NCBI GenBank assembly: GCA_951813855.1
Contig: OX638380.1
Coordinates: 1,752,876 to 1,816,875 of the forward strand
Length of the DNA stretch: 64,000 bases
Source of the DNA: an uncultured Verrucomicrobiae bacterium
Lineage (GTDB): Bacteria > Verrucomicrobiota > Verrucomicrobiia > Limisphaerales > AAA164-E04
Direction of reading: 5' to 3'
The notes under the pieces are model-generated. The model did not search any database. It was not told the origin of the DNA and worked only from the letters and a program-made list of their open reading frames with translations. The translations under genes and the position numbers were made by a program. This document shows, piece after piece, positions 54,924-63,026 of this stretch; within the stretch, counting starts at the first letter, position 1, and every line of letters begins with the position of its first letter.

Positions 54924-55214
54924 CTATCCGGGTCGTTGAGATTCGGAGAGAGGCGCCGCCGGGAAAAGTTCGTTGATGCGCTGCCTGATCAACTGCTTTT
55001 CTTCTTCGGCCGCCGCCCGCCGCCGCGCCCTTCTTTCCACCGCGTCCAACAGCGTTCGCCAATCGTTCAGCGACGGACGTTCCAACGGCCGCCAAGGTTC
55101 GAAACGTTTCTCGCGTTCGAAAAAAAACCATTGCTTGCGGATCCGCCGGGCATACACCTGCCTCGATCGTCCGTCGTCGAACCGACCTTTCCACCCGACT
55201 TCACCCTTGCTCAT
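54924..55214 (-). CDS. Small hypothetical protein upstream of ppk1
   Basis: A 96-residue basic protein (MSKGEVGWKGRFDDGRSRQV, then YARRIRKQWFFFEREKRFEP) with a helical Arg/Glu-rich C-terminal half. Its stop lies one base before the ppk1 start, which supports an operon. The ATG at 55214 is preferred to the longer frame at 55319 because the extra part looks non-coding. No family recognised. Confidence 0.6.
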   Translation of the reverse strand: MSKGEVGWKGRFDDGRSRQVYARRIRKQWFFFEREKRFEPWRPLERPSLNDWRTLLDAVERRARRRAAAEEEKQLIRQRINELFPAAPLSESQRPG

Positions 55215-55399
55215 AACCCTTTCGGCGTTCGCCGACGCCGCAGGAACGCACCCCTCCCAGTCTAGCAAACGAGTCGAGGGAACTGCAAATGCCGGCTCGA
55301 ACCCGAGCCGCGAAATCATTGCCTCGCGCCGGCAGATTCCGGTAGGCTAAAGACCTCAAGCGCGAGTTCGCGCACCTCGGCGCGCTCTGCGACCCAGCC

Positions 55400-56884
55400 A
55401 TGCAAACGCACTATCTGGCATGTGACCTCGGCGCCGAAAGCGGCCGCTTGGTCCGCGGCAGTATCTGGGAGAATCGCCTGGAAATCGAAGAACTGCATCG
55501 ATTTCCGAACCGGCCGGTTCACTCGGGAGATTCGCTCCACTGGAACGTGGATTCGCTCCACCAGGAACTGCTGGAAGGATTGCGCCAGGCCGCAAAACTC
55601 GAGCTGCCGATTCGCAGCGTCAGTTGCAATTCCTGGGGCGTGGACTATCTCTTGCTCGACAAGCAGGGCCAGGTGCTCGCCCCCACTTTTCACTATCGGG
55701 ACCCGCGAACGGCGGCGGGCTTGGCCCGAGTCCTGGAACGTTGCGATTGGCCCGCCATTTTCCAGGAAACCGGCATCCAACTGATGCCCATCAACGCTCT
55801 GTTCCAACTGGGCGCGGAACAACCCGGACGATTGCAACAAGCCGGAAAACTCTTGGGCATCGGCGACGGTTTCAACTACCTGCTCGGCGGACAACCCGTC
55901 GTCGAGAAATCCATGGCCAGCACTTTTCAACTCTACAATCCCCGCACCGGTCGTTGGTCGGATAAACTCTGCCGGGCCGCCGGAGTGCCCGAGGAACTGC
56001 TTCCCGATATCGTCGCCTCGGGCACTTCGATCGGCAAACTGACCGAGGAAGCGCAACGCATCACCGGGCTCGGCGAACTGAACATTATCGCCACTTGTTC
56101 CCATGACACCGGCGCCGCGGTCGCCGCGATTCCCTTCGAAGACCCGAATCATGCCTACCTCAGTTCCGGCACCTGGTCTCTGTTGGGGGTGGAACTTCCC
56201 CGCCCCGTCATCACCGATCACTGCCGCGACCTGAATTTCACCAACGAAATCGGCGCCAACGAAACCGTCCGGCTGCTGAAAAATCTCAGCGGCCTCTGGT
56301 TGCTCCAGGAATCCCGGAAAGCTTGGGCAGCCGACGGTCAAAACTTCGACTACTCCGAACTGACGGCAATGGCCGCCCAGGCACCGGGTTTCAGCGCGTT
56401 GATCGATCCCTCCGACGAGTTATTCACCGCTCCGGACGACATGAACCAGGCCATCGACGCCTATTGCTCAAAAACCGGTCAACCGACGCCCGGCACTCCC
56501 GGGAAAACGACTCGCTGCATCCTGGAAAGTCTGGCCTTGATCTACCGCCGAACGATCGAAGAGCTCGAATCCCTCATCCAGCGCCCCATCCCCGCCGTTC
56601 ATATCGTGGGGGGCGGCTCCAAGAATCACTTGCTCAATCAATTCACGGCGAACGCCACCGGACGTCCCGTTCTCGCTGGGCCGGTAGAAGCCACGGCTAT
56701 CGGCAATTTGGCGATTCAGGCACTGGTCGGCGGCGACCTGCCGAACTGGAAAGCCGTTCGCGAACTGGCACGTCGATCATTCCCTCTGGAACGCTATCAG
56801 CCGCAAGACCGACCGTCTTGGGAACAAGCCGCCTCGCGATTCAATCGCTTGCCGCGGTTCCAATCGTCTCCCGAAGCTCGCTAA
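55400..56884 (+). CDS. rhaB: Rhamnulokinase
   Basis: A 494-residue FGGY-family sugar kinase. YLACDLGAESGRLVRGSI is the N-terminal phosphate loop of RhaB-type kinases; NSWGVDYLLLDKQG, HYRDPRTA, TCSHDTGAAVAAIPF, YLSSGTWSLLGVEL and VHIVGGGSKNHLLNQFTANA complete the FGGY pattern. The SGTWSL motif is characteristic of rhamnulokinase. It phosphorylates L-rhamnulose at O1. No rhamnose isomerase or aldolase gene adjoins it, so the pathway is scattered. The ATG at 55400 gives the correct start. Confidence 0.93.
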   Translation: MQTHYLACDLGAESGRLVRGSIWENRLEIEELHRFPNRPVHSGDSLHWNVDSLHQELLEGLRQAAKLELPIRSVSCNSWGVDYLLLDKQGQVLAPTFHYRDPRTAAGLARVLERCDWPAIFQETGIQLMPINALFQLGAEQPGRLQQAGKLLGIGDGFNYLLGGQPVVEKSMASTFQLYNPRTGRWSDKLCRAAGVPEELLPDIVASGTSIGKLTEEAQRITGLGELNIIATCSHDTGAAVAAIPFEDPNHAYLSSGTWSLLGVELPRPVITDHCRDLNFTNEIGANETVRLLKNLSGLWLLQESRKAWAADGQNFDYSELTAMAAQAPGFSALIDPSDELFTAPDDMNQAIDAYCSKTGQPTPGTPGKTTRCILESLALIYRRTIEELESLIQRPIPAVHIVGGGSKNHLLNQFTANATGRPVLAGPVEATAIGNLAIQALVGGDLPNWKAVRELARRSFPLERYQPQDRPSWEQAASRFNRLPRFQSSPEAR

Positions 56885-57541
56885 AGTTGATTTTAATCCT
56901 CCGCCCCTCTTATTCGTCAGGCCATTTCGAGCGATTCCTCTCAGATTCCGGCGGGAACTAATTGGAGTGGGTCAACTGGAAGTGTCGATCGATTCACCAC
57001 GAACGGCGATTTGATCAATTGACCGCTTCGAACCGAAAAATCGGTTGGGATTCAAAAACGGGTTGCTGATATCGCAGCAGGCCGTTCTGGTCTTTAGCTT
57101 CAGGAGGTTTCGATCGCGGGGCTTCGGGAAGACGACGCAACAACCGGGTAGCGGAACGGTTACCGCCTTCATCGGCGTCGAAAATGCGAAAAAAACCGTC
57201 GGAAGTTTCCCTGATGAAGCCATCGCAGGAGTTGAAGAGTCGTTCCGGCGGGGTTAACGCACGGCCTCAGTTCCTTCGGTTTTGTTGTCGCCAAGCGTCT
57301 CATCCCTGTGCGGGATCGTCGCATTTCGACGGTCAACGAAAACCTCTTTGGCAAATCGGCTACCGGACCCCAGCGTTTATGACCGAGATAATGCGAAATT
57401 AAAACGCACGAATTCCCGAAATAACGTGGCGAGTGACACGAACTTGACAAAATGCCCCCCTTTTCCGATGAGAATAACCATGCGAGGTTTTCCATCACCG
57501 GAACAATCCCATCGAAACCTTGAGGCGAGAGTGCTCCCAGC
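56885..57541. other. Intergenic region without a supported gene
   Basis: About 660 bases after rhaB. Open frames of up to 140 codons exist on the minus strand but have no recognisable domain. A TTGACA at 57444 has no well-placed -10 partner. It may contain the decayed 5' flank of the DUF2071 pseudogene. Confidence 0.4.
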
Positions 57542-58280
57542 ATGAAGCTGCCGACGATCCAGGGCATGATTCGACGCCGGATTCTGCTCAATTACGTTGC
57601 TGATCCGACGGTAGTCGAGTCCCTGTTGCCGGAAGGCTTCCGACCCAAGACTTACGAGGGCCACGCTGTCGCCGGCATTTGCATGATTCGCTTGGAGGAG
57701 GTGCGTCCGATGGGCCTGCCGCGTTGGATGGGCATCGCCAGCGAGAATGCCGCGCACCGCATCGCGGTCGAATGGGAAAGAGACGGAAAAAATCCAGGAA
57801 GGCGTCTATGTGCCGCAGCGGCATACCGATTCGCGGCTCAACACCTTGGCCGGCGGCCGCCTCTTCCCCGGCGTCCAGAAATTCGCTCAATTCAAAGCCG
57901 ACATTTCTCGGGACGCCATCTCGATGGAAGTCTGGAAAACGAAACGATCGCTGATCGCTTTCGAGTTGAACGAATCGGATTCGCTCTCGGCCAATTCAAT
58001 TTTCCCGACATTGGAGGAATCTTCCCGTTTTTTCCAGACCGGGAGCATCGGGTACTCGCCCCGCCTCAATTCGCCGATCCTCGACGGTATGCGCCTGGAA
58101 ATTCCGACTTGGAAGGTATCTTCCCTTTCTGCCAAGCAGGTTCGCTCGCCTTTTTTCGATGACCGATCGATCTTTCCTGAAGGGACGATCCGATTCGATC
58201 ATGCTCTGCTCATGCGCGAACTCCAGCACAGTTGGCATACTGAACCTGCTATGCGAATACCGTCTCCCTCATCCTTGTAA
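57542..58280 (+). pseudogene. DUF2071-like protein gene with a frameshift
   Basis: From ATG 57542 the frame reads ILLNYVADPTVVESLLPEGF, then ICMIRLEEVRPMGLPRWMGI, matching the N-terminus of DUF2071 (YqjF-like) proteins. At VEWER (about 57778) it shifts by one base into the frame EKIQEGVYVPQRHTDSRLNT, which continues with the family's GGRLFPG block to TAA at 58278. The two parts total about 245 residues, a normal length. A single indel has inactivated the gene, unless it is a sequencing error. Confidence 0.72.
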
Positions 58281-58540
58281 AGATCAGTCAACAAGGGACG
58301 GTCATCATTTTGCGATTATACGGTTCCCCGCTCCCAAAATCCGAGCGGCACGAAACCCGGATATGGGCTTGATGACGTTTGCCGACACCGAATCGCAACC
58401 ATAACCCTTCCGAAATCGGGAAGTTCGGCGACAACCTCAACCGAACGAAAAAAAGCCGGCCTGCCATCACTTTCTGGTTCAGGACAGATCAGAAGAACGG
58501 TCTTCGGCTCCACCGCCGGGGAGCGCCCCATCAACTCCCC

Positions 58541-58571
58541 GGCTGGTTCAAAACTGGAACTTCAAATGAAT
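58541..58571 (+). repeat. 31-base repeat, copy 1, abutting the transposon
   Basis: GGCTGGTTCAAAACTGGAAC at 58541 plus the next 11 bases recurs at 61573-61603 with four transitions. The IS1595-type transposon starts at the base after this copy. Confidence 0.6.
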
Positions 58572-58784
58572 GGGGATTATACGCCTGACTAGCCAAGGCT
58601 CCGTATCACGCTGGTTTCTTGGCTGATTCCCTGACGGTTTACGAAGCGACGGATCGGGCTTCTTGACTGCCGAAAACATGGCGCGCGCCGCCTGCTCTGG
58701 TGTTGCCTCCAGCTTGATGACGCGAGTGATGGGGCGACCTCGGGGTCGGGGGACAGAAACTGGTTTCTGCTTCGTCATGGTCAT
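58548..58784 (-). CDS. Small protein of the IS1595-type transposon
   Basis: A 78-residue basic protein. RPRGRPITRVIKLEATPEQA, then ARAMFSAVKKPDP, resembles small proteins that accompany IS1595 elements; PRGRP is an AT-hook-like motif. The C-terminal part (EPWLVRRIIPI) is the translated terminal repeat and the stop lies 24 bases outside the element. It starts 9 bases after the restriction enzyme gene and so is the last gene of the four-gene unit. Function unknown. Confidence 0.65.
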   Translation of the reverse strand: MTMTKQKPVSVPRPRGRPITRVIKLEATPEQAARAMFSAVKKPDPSLRKPSGNQPRNQRDTEPWLVRRIIPIHLKFQF

Positions 58785-58793
58785 GCGGCCTCT

Positions 58794-59519
58794 CTAGCCG
58801 CCATTGATGAGGGTGCGGAGGTTGGCTGCCAGATGGTCTAAACTGAACCAGTTCGGATCGTCCACCATCAACACACGAGGGATTCTAGGTATGACGCCAG
58901 CCGCGTCAGCGATGGTTACGGGAAGACATACTCGCCAATCGTCATAGGTGCATCTCCGAAGTTCGTCATCAGTAGAGACGTCATAGTAGTTTTTCAGCCA
59001 TTCTACGGCACCCGGCTTCTTAATAAGGGAAAGCCCGCGATCCAGTGTCTTCCCACGGAAGATAGAATTGGAAACATTGCAGAGCAACACATCAAAGTCA
59101 CCGACGAGATAGCGATCATTGGTCGCGCGTCCCATGTGGCTACGCGATTTGTGGCATTTAACCGAAAAATGCGGTGTGGGCGTCATACGCGTCCCTGTGC
59201 TAAAACCGCCCCGAACCGCGTTCTTGGTCTCGGCTTTGAGCCGGTCACCTGTCCGTCGGTACGTAATACTCACATCTTCGTCATATGTACCACCCGGCTG
59301 CGGGTTAAGATTCAACTTGTCAACCGACCATTCGCGCAGGTCGAGTGCTTGGCGAAGCACGGCTGCCCCGATGTATTCCGTAGCTTTGCCCCGGATCATC
59401 GGCAAAACCTTCTGATCCTCCAAAATGTCGACAAGATTTTCCTCCGGGATGTTGTAAGTCTCGCAGTATTCCCGGATGTTCCGGTAAACGCGCCTAGCAT
59501 TCTGATCGTCAGACATCAT
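58794..59519 (-). CDS. Putative type II restriction endonuclease
   Basis: A 241-residue protein encoded directly after the methylase, overlapping it by 11 bases. The block GGTYDEDVSITYRRTGDRLK, followed by AETKNA, has the D and E-x-K spacing of a PD-(D/E)xK nuclease core. The C-terminal region (CLPVTIADAAGVIPRIPRVL; DDPNWFSLDHLAANL) is less informative. Pairing with a D12 methylase is the main argument for the assignment. The recognition sequence cannot be read from the protein. Located inside the IS1595-type transposon. Confidence 0.72.
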   Translation of the reverse strand: MMSDDQNARRVYRNIREYCETYNIPEENLVDILEDQKVLPMIRGKATEYIGAAVLRQALDLREWSVDKLNLNPQPGGTYDEDVSITYRRTGDRLKAETKNAVRGGFSTGTRMTPTPHFSVKCHKSRSHMGRATNDRYLVGDFDVLLCNVSNSIFRGKTLDRGLSLIKKPGAVEWLKNYYDVSTDDELRRCTYDDWRVCLPVTIADAAGVIPRIPRVLMVDDPNWFSLDHLAANLRTLINGG

Positions 59520-60384
59520 AATTACGGATAAACAATTCCCGCCCCTTATCCCTTGACCCTCTGAAGCCGTCTTTTAACTTCACGCCGTTTCGCTGGTCGT
59601 CCGTGCGATTGATGGTGTAGTTCCATGCTCGATTGTGAACTTCGGATACCCACTCGTATTTCTGCCGCACCTCGGGATGGTCGTCATAGGTCAATAGAAA
59701 CGGGATACGACTGGAGTTGCGCCGAAGACAGTCCGCAAGCCGGTCATGGTCGGCTTCGTCGAAAGTGCAATTGTAAAACTTCTGTTGATCTGCGTCATAG
59801 TAGGGCGGGTCAACGAAAGCAAAGCAGCCGTCAGGAAGCGAATCAATAATGACCTCAAAATCCAACGCCGTCAGTTCCACGCCCTGCAGTCGGTCAGACA
59901 CTGTGCGAAGGTGCGGAGGCCAGTTCTCTGGGCACATGGAGTATTTGCGCCCGTAACCCCAATAGCAGTTCTCCGGGCGCATGATGCCGCTATACGATGT
60001 GCGATTGAGGTAGAACCATCGGAAGGCCCGCGTTAGTCCGTCTTTTGGCTGATAGCAGTTCTTGTAGAAAGAATGCTTCTGCTTCGTTGCTGGGATTCCT
60101 TCCAACAACACAATCAAGTCCTCTACGCGATCCCGAATCTGCCGCAATGTGTTGATGACATCCTCGTCTCGGTCATTGAGCATCGACACTCGCGCCGGCG
60201 GCTTGGCAAAGAACACACTGGCACCGCCAGCAAACGGCTCGCAAAAGACTGAGTGGTCCGGTATCTCATCCAAGATGAGCCTACGTGCGTAGAACTTGCC
60301 GCCTGGATACCGGAACGGTGAGTTTGAGCGGTTAGAACGGGGGAGGGCAGGATTATCTCTGAAAAGAGTCGCGACTTCCATCAC
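59509..60384 (-). CDS. D12-class N6-adenine DNA methyltransferase (Dam-like)
   Basis: A 291-residue methylase. Motif X is SPFRYPGGK near residue 22, motif I is VFCEPFAGGASVFFA, and motif IV is AFVDPPYYDAD, the DPPY catalytic box for adenine N6 methylation; YLNRTSYSGIMRP lies between, as in Dam/DpnM-type enzymes. It would protect the host DNA from the neighbouring endonuclease. The ATG at 60384 overlaps the transposase stop by four bases and its end overlaps the restriction gene. The target site is unknown; GATC is common in the class but not shown here. Confidence 0.92.
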   Translation of the reverse strand: MMEVATLFRDNPALPRSNRSNSPFRYPGGKFYARRLILDEIPDHSVFCEPFAGGASVFFAKPPARVSMLNDRDEDVINTLRQIRDRVEDLIVLLEGIPATKQKHSFYKNCYQPKDGLTRAFRWFYLNRTSYSGIMRPENCYWGYGRKYSMCPENWPPHLRTVSDRLQGVELTALDFEVIIDSLPDGCFAFVDPPYYDADQQKFYNCTFDEADHDRLADCLRRNSSRIPFLLTYDDHPEVRQKYEWVSEVHNRAWNYTINRTDDQRNGVKLKDGFRGSRDKGRELFIRNYDV

Positions 60385-61202
60385 GCCACCAAATTCGCAT
60401 AACGCAGACGTTTCCCGACCATGCCCCGAGTGAGTGCCACCATCTGTTGAATCGTGTCGAGGTCGCGGACGTTGTGGCGTCCTGCGAACTCCTGGACATA
60501 TCGGTTCAAGTGCTTCTCGAACAGGTGGTGAAAGGTGCCGTGGTAACCGCGCTTCAAGAGGCTCCAGAAGGATTCCGCTCCATTGGTATGAGCCATGATG
60601 CCCCGGACATACTCGGAAACGCTGTGCTTGATCGCCTCGTGGTCAAAGGGGATGCCCTGATATGCCGTGGCTTCGTCGGTGTCGAGGGTCGCACCAAGCG
60701 CGGCAGTTTCGGATACGAAACCCTGCAGCTTGGCCTTGCCAGTCTCTGCAACAACCTTCGCGGTGACCTGCTTGGCAGTGCGGTCCTTGGCACCGACGAC
60801 CGCAGTCTTTCCAACTGCCCCGCGTCCGGTGTCTTTCAACGCTTTACGCTTGGCATTGCTCATGTTCTTGCGCTTGCCACCGACATAGGTTTCGTCCACT
60901 TCGACCACTTCGACCACTTCGACCGGGCCGGGGAAAGACAGATTCGCGCCCTCGTTGGAAGTTTCCCGGATGCGTTGCATCAGGAACCATGCCGTCGCCT
61001 GCCGACTGCTGACTTCACGGTAGAGCTTCCGGCCGGCGACCGCTGCGGTATTTGTGCTGCCGCAGTCCAGGCAGAACCGGCCATTGGCCCAACGCATTTT
61101 CTCGAACCACTTTTCGGCGGTCGCGTCGTCAGGGAACACGCGAAGTAGCTCCATGACGGTGAGGCCCTTGCGGTGCGACCTGCCCGGCGCTATCTGTGTC
61201 AT
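60381..61202 (-). CDS. IS1595-family transposase, internally shortened
   Basis: A 273-residue transposase. FPDDATAEKWFEKMRWANGR and FCLDCGS form the first half of the zinc ribbon. The DDE-type core follows: VEVDETYVGGKRKN, ATLDTDEATAYQGIPFDHEA, and MAHTNGAESFWSLLKRGYHG. Between AVAGRK and LYREVSSRQATAWFL about 45 residues usual in the family (the second CxxC and the following helices) are absent without a frameshift, so activity is doubtful. A tandem VEVVEVVEV repeat (three 9-base units near 60910) precedes the catalytic Asp. It is the first gene of the transposon unit. Confidence 0.85.
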   Translation of the reverse strand: MTQIAPGRSHRKGLTVMELLRVFPDDATAEKWFEKMRWANGRFCLDCGSTNTAAVAGRKLYREVSSRQATAWFLMQRIRETSNEGANLSFPGPVEVVEVVEVDETYVGGKRKNMSNAKRKALKDTGRGAVGKTAVVGAKDRTAKQVTAKVVAETGKAKLQGFVSETAALGATLDTDEATAYQGIPFDHEAIKHSVSEYVRGIMAHTNGAESFWSLLKRGYHGTFHHLFEKHLNRYVQEFAGRHNVRDLDTIQQMVALTRGMVGKRLRYANLVA

Positions 61203-61290
61203 CGGTCCGTTCCTTCGATTGCTGGCTGGTGAAGTGTACTAAAATCGGGGCGGAAGTCGAACGGTTTGGCTAGTCAGGCGTATAATCCCC

Positions 61291-61878
61291 AATATGAAGG
61301 TAGACTCGGCGTGAACTTCATCGTTGCCGGGTCGAGATTCCATCCTGGTCGCGATCAAATTCATCAGATCATCCAGGCTGCCAGAATCCGTTTGAGTCTT
61401 CAAGTGCTTTCCTCGTCGGCTCGGCACCGAAATCTTGGAGAGAGAACCATCGGTTCCCGGCCACGGCAAGCGAGCGTCCTTCCGGCGGCCATCCCCAGCA
61501 GGAGAACTTGCCAAGAACATCGCCGATGCCTGGTCAGAATCCCATCATGGCCGCCATCGAATTCAGGTGCTTGGCTGGCTCAAAACCGGAACTTCGAACG
61601 AATCCCCTGATCGTTTGACGCTGCCGAGAACGGCGAACGTTTTTGCCGCCCAACTCCTGAAGCCGCTCAAAGCCAAAGACCGGGATCCATCGCCTCTCGG
61701 CCCCGGAACCGGTAGCCGTCGACGCACCCCGAATCGAAATCCGGGGATGATCCGATTCGTTCGTTTGGTCCGGACTCCGGCAGGCAACGGTCGACCGGGG
61801 TAACCGGTTCTGAGCCATTGCCGGATTCAAGGACCGGACGGCGCTGAACGACGGACCGGAAACGATCGACCCGCAACC
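61291..61878. other. Intergenic region east of the transposon
   Basis: About 590 bases with fragments of open frames but no supported gene. It holds the second copy of the 31-base repeat (61573-61603). A minus-strand run (LDDLMNLIATRMESRPG) looks protein-like but is cut by stops and by the transposon, so it may be a gene remnant. Confidence 0.4.
61573..61603 (+). repeat. 31-base repeat, copy 2
   Basis: GGCTGGCTCAAAACCGGAAC plus 11 bases; 27 of 31 identical with 58541-58571, the differences all being transitions. Confidence 0.6.
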
Positions 61879-62358
61879 TCAACGATTCAGATCGACGCTG
61901 GCTACCGCCATCGCCGCAATGCCTTCTTCGCGCCCCAGAAAACCGAGCCTTTCGTTCGTCGTGGCCTTGATGCCGATCCGGTCGGACGGGATCTGCAAGA
62001 CCTCGGCCAAGATCCGTTTCATCTCCGGCACGTAGGGATTGATGATCGGCCGCTCCGCGATCACGGTAGCGTCCACGTTGACCAAGGTTCCGTTGAGGAG
62101 TTGCGTCTTGCGTTGCGCTTCCCGCAAAAACGACGTGCTGGGTTCTCCCTGCCAACGGGGATCGGAATTAGGAAACAATTGCCCGATATCGCTCTCGCCG
62201 ATCGCTCCGAAAATCGCGTCGCAGACCGCGTGGATCAGCACGTCGGCGTCGGAATGTCCGGTGAGCGACTTGGTATGAGGTATCGTCACGCCTCCCAGAA
62301 TAACGGATTCTCCCGCTACCAAGGCGTGCACGTCATAACCGATACCGACGTGTATCAT
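61879..62358 (-). CDS. ispF: 2-C-methyl-D-erythritol 2,4-cyclodiphosphate synthase
   Basis: A 159-residue IspF, full length. GIGYDVHALVAGESVILGGV carries the metal-binding D-x-H pair, then LTGHSDADVLIHAVCDAIFG with the third ligand, FPNSDPRW, NVDATVIAERP and GIKATTNERLGFLGREEGIA. The enzyme makes the cyclic diphosphate in the MEP route to isoprenoids and functions as a trimer. It supplies precursors of the prenyl donor used by MiaA, though not specifically. The start is ATG 62358. It follows the cytochrome gene by 36 bases on the same strand. Confidence 0.97.
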   Translation of the reverse strand: MIHVGIGYDVHALVAGESVILGGVTIPHTKSLTGHSDADVLIHAVCDAIFGAIGESDIGQLFPNSDPRWQGEPSTSFLREAQRKTQLLNGTLVNVDATVIAERPIINPYVPEMKRILAEVLQIPSDRIGIKATTNERLGFLGREEGIAAMAVASVDLNR

Positions 62359-62394
62359 GGCGTTACCGTTCGATTCGAATGCTCGCCGCCCGGT

Positions 62395-63018
62395 TCAGGG
62401 TTCCATCGCTTCGCGCAACGCCTCCTCGGTCCACGGCGTCATCCCCCGAGCCATGGTCTCGTTGCGAACGGCTTCGACCTCTTCGGCCGTAACCTCCGAA
62501 GCTTCGTTGCCCCATTCTTTCTGCCCTCGAACGAAAGTGACCAAAGCGGCTAATTCCTCGTTGTCGGAGATGGCCATGCCGAAGGCCGGCATCTGAGCGG
62601 ATACGTTCCAAGCCTCGCCGTTAACCGTGATCGGGCCGGTCAAGCCGTTCATGATCACCCGAAGCATGCGCTCGGGATTTTCGTCGTTGACCCAATCCGA
62701 TTCGGCCAACGGCGGATAGGAACCCGCCAAACCTCCGCCGTCGGCCTGATGGCAGGCGAAACAATAAGTCATGTAAGCCAGCCGCCCCTGTTCGAAGCGA
62801 GGATCGACGTTGAGCTGGGGCTGAACCTCCTGAACGACCTCGTAAGAATCGAACGGCTCGTACACCTTGCCGTTGAACCCGCCCGCTTGGCTGTCCAGGT
62901 AAATCAACGCCAAAAAACCGAGGGCGAAAAACGCCAACTGCAATCCTACCGGCACCGGACTGGAAGCCGCGGCCGGTTCGTATTCCGGTGATTCATCGGG
63001 TAAGGAATGATTGGTCAT
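62395..63018 (-). CDS. Membrane-anchored monohaem cytochrome c, cbb3-oxidase associated
   Basis: A 207-residue protein with one N-terminal membrane helix (VGLQLAFFALGFLALIYL) and a class I cytochrome c domain: CFACH haem site at about residue 88 and the distal Met in NVSAQMPAFGMAIS. It could serve as CcoP-like electron entry to the oxidase, although CcoP has two haems. The C-terminal 40 residues are acidic. It is 8 bases downstream of the ccoO gene and clearly in the same operon. Confidence 0.87.
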   Translation of the reverse strand: MTNHSLPDESPEYEPAAASSPVPVGLQLAFFALGFLALIYLDSQAGGFNGKVYEPFDSYEVVQEVQPQLNVDPRFEQGRLAYMTYCFACHQADGGGLAGSYPPLAESDWVNDENPERMLRVIMNGLTGPITVNGEAWNVSAQMPAFGMAISDNEELAALVTFVRGQKEWGNEASEVTAEEVEAVRNETMARGMTPWTEEALREAMEP

Positions 63019-63026
63019 CTAAACAG

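Larger units (their letters stand above)
58572..61290 (-). mobile_element. IS1595-type transposon carrying a restriction-modification system
   Basis: A 2,719-bp element bounded by perfect 25-bp inverted repeats; the left end begins GGGGATTATACGCCTGACTA at 58572 and the right end is its complement ending at 61290. It encodes, in order and on one strand, an IS1595 transposase, a D12-class adenine methylase, a putative restriction enzyme and a small protein, all overlapping or within 10 bases. Flanking bases (AAATGAAT left, AATATGAA right) are not an exact 8-bp duplication. Confidence 0.9.

Noticed and set aside
58564..61298. 8-bp target duplication around the R-M transposon
   Set aside because: The flanking 8-mers AAATGAAT and AATATGAA share only a shifted ATGAA; this is not an exact duplication.
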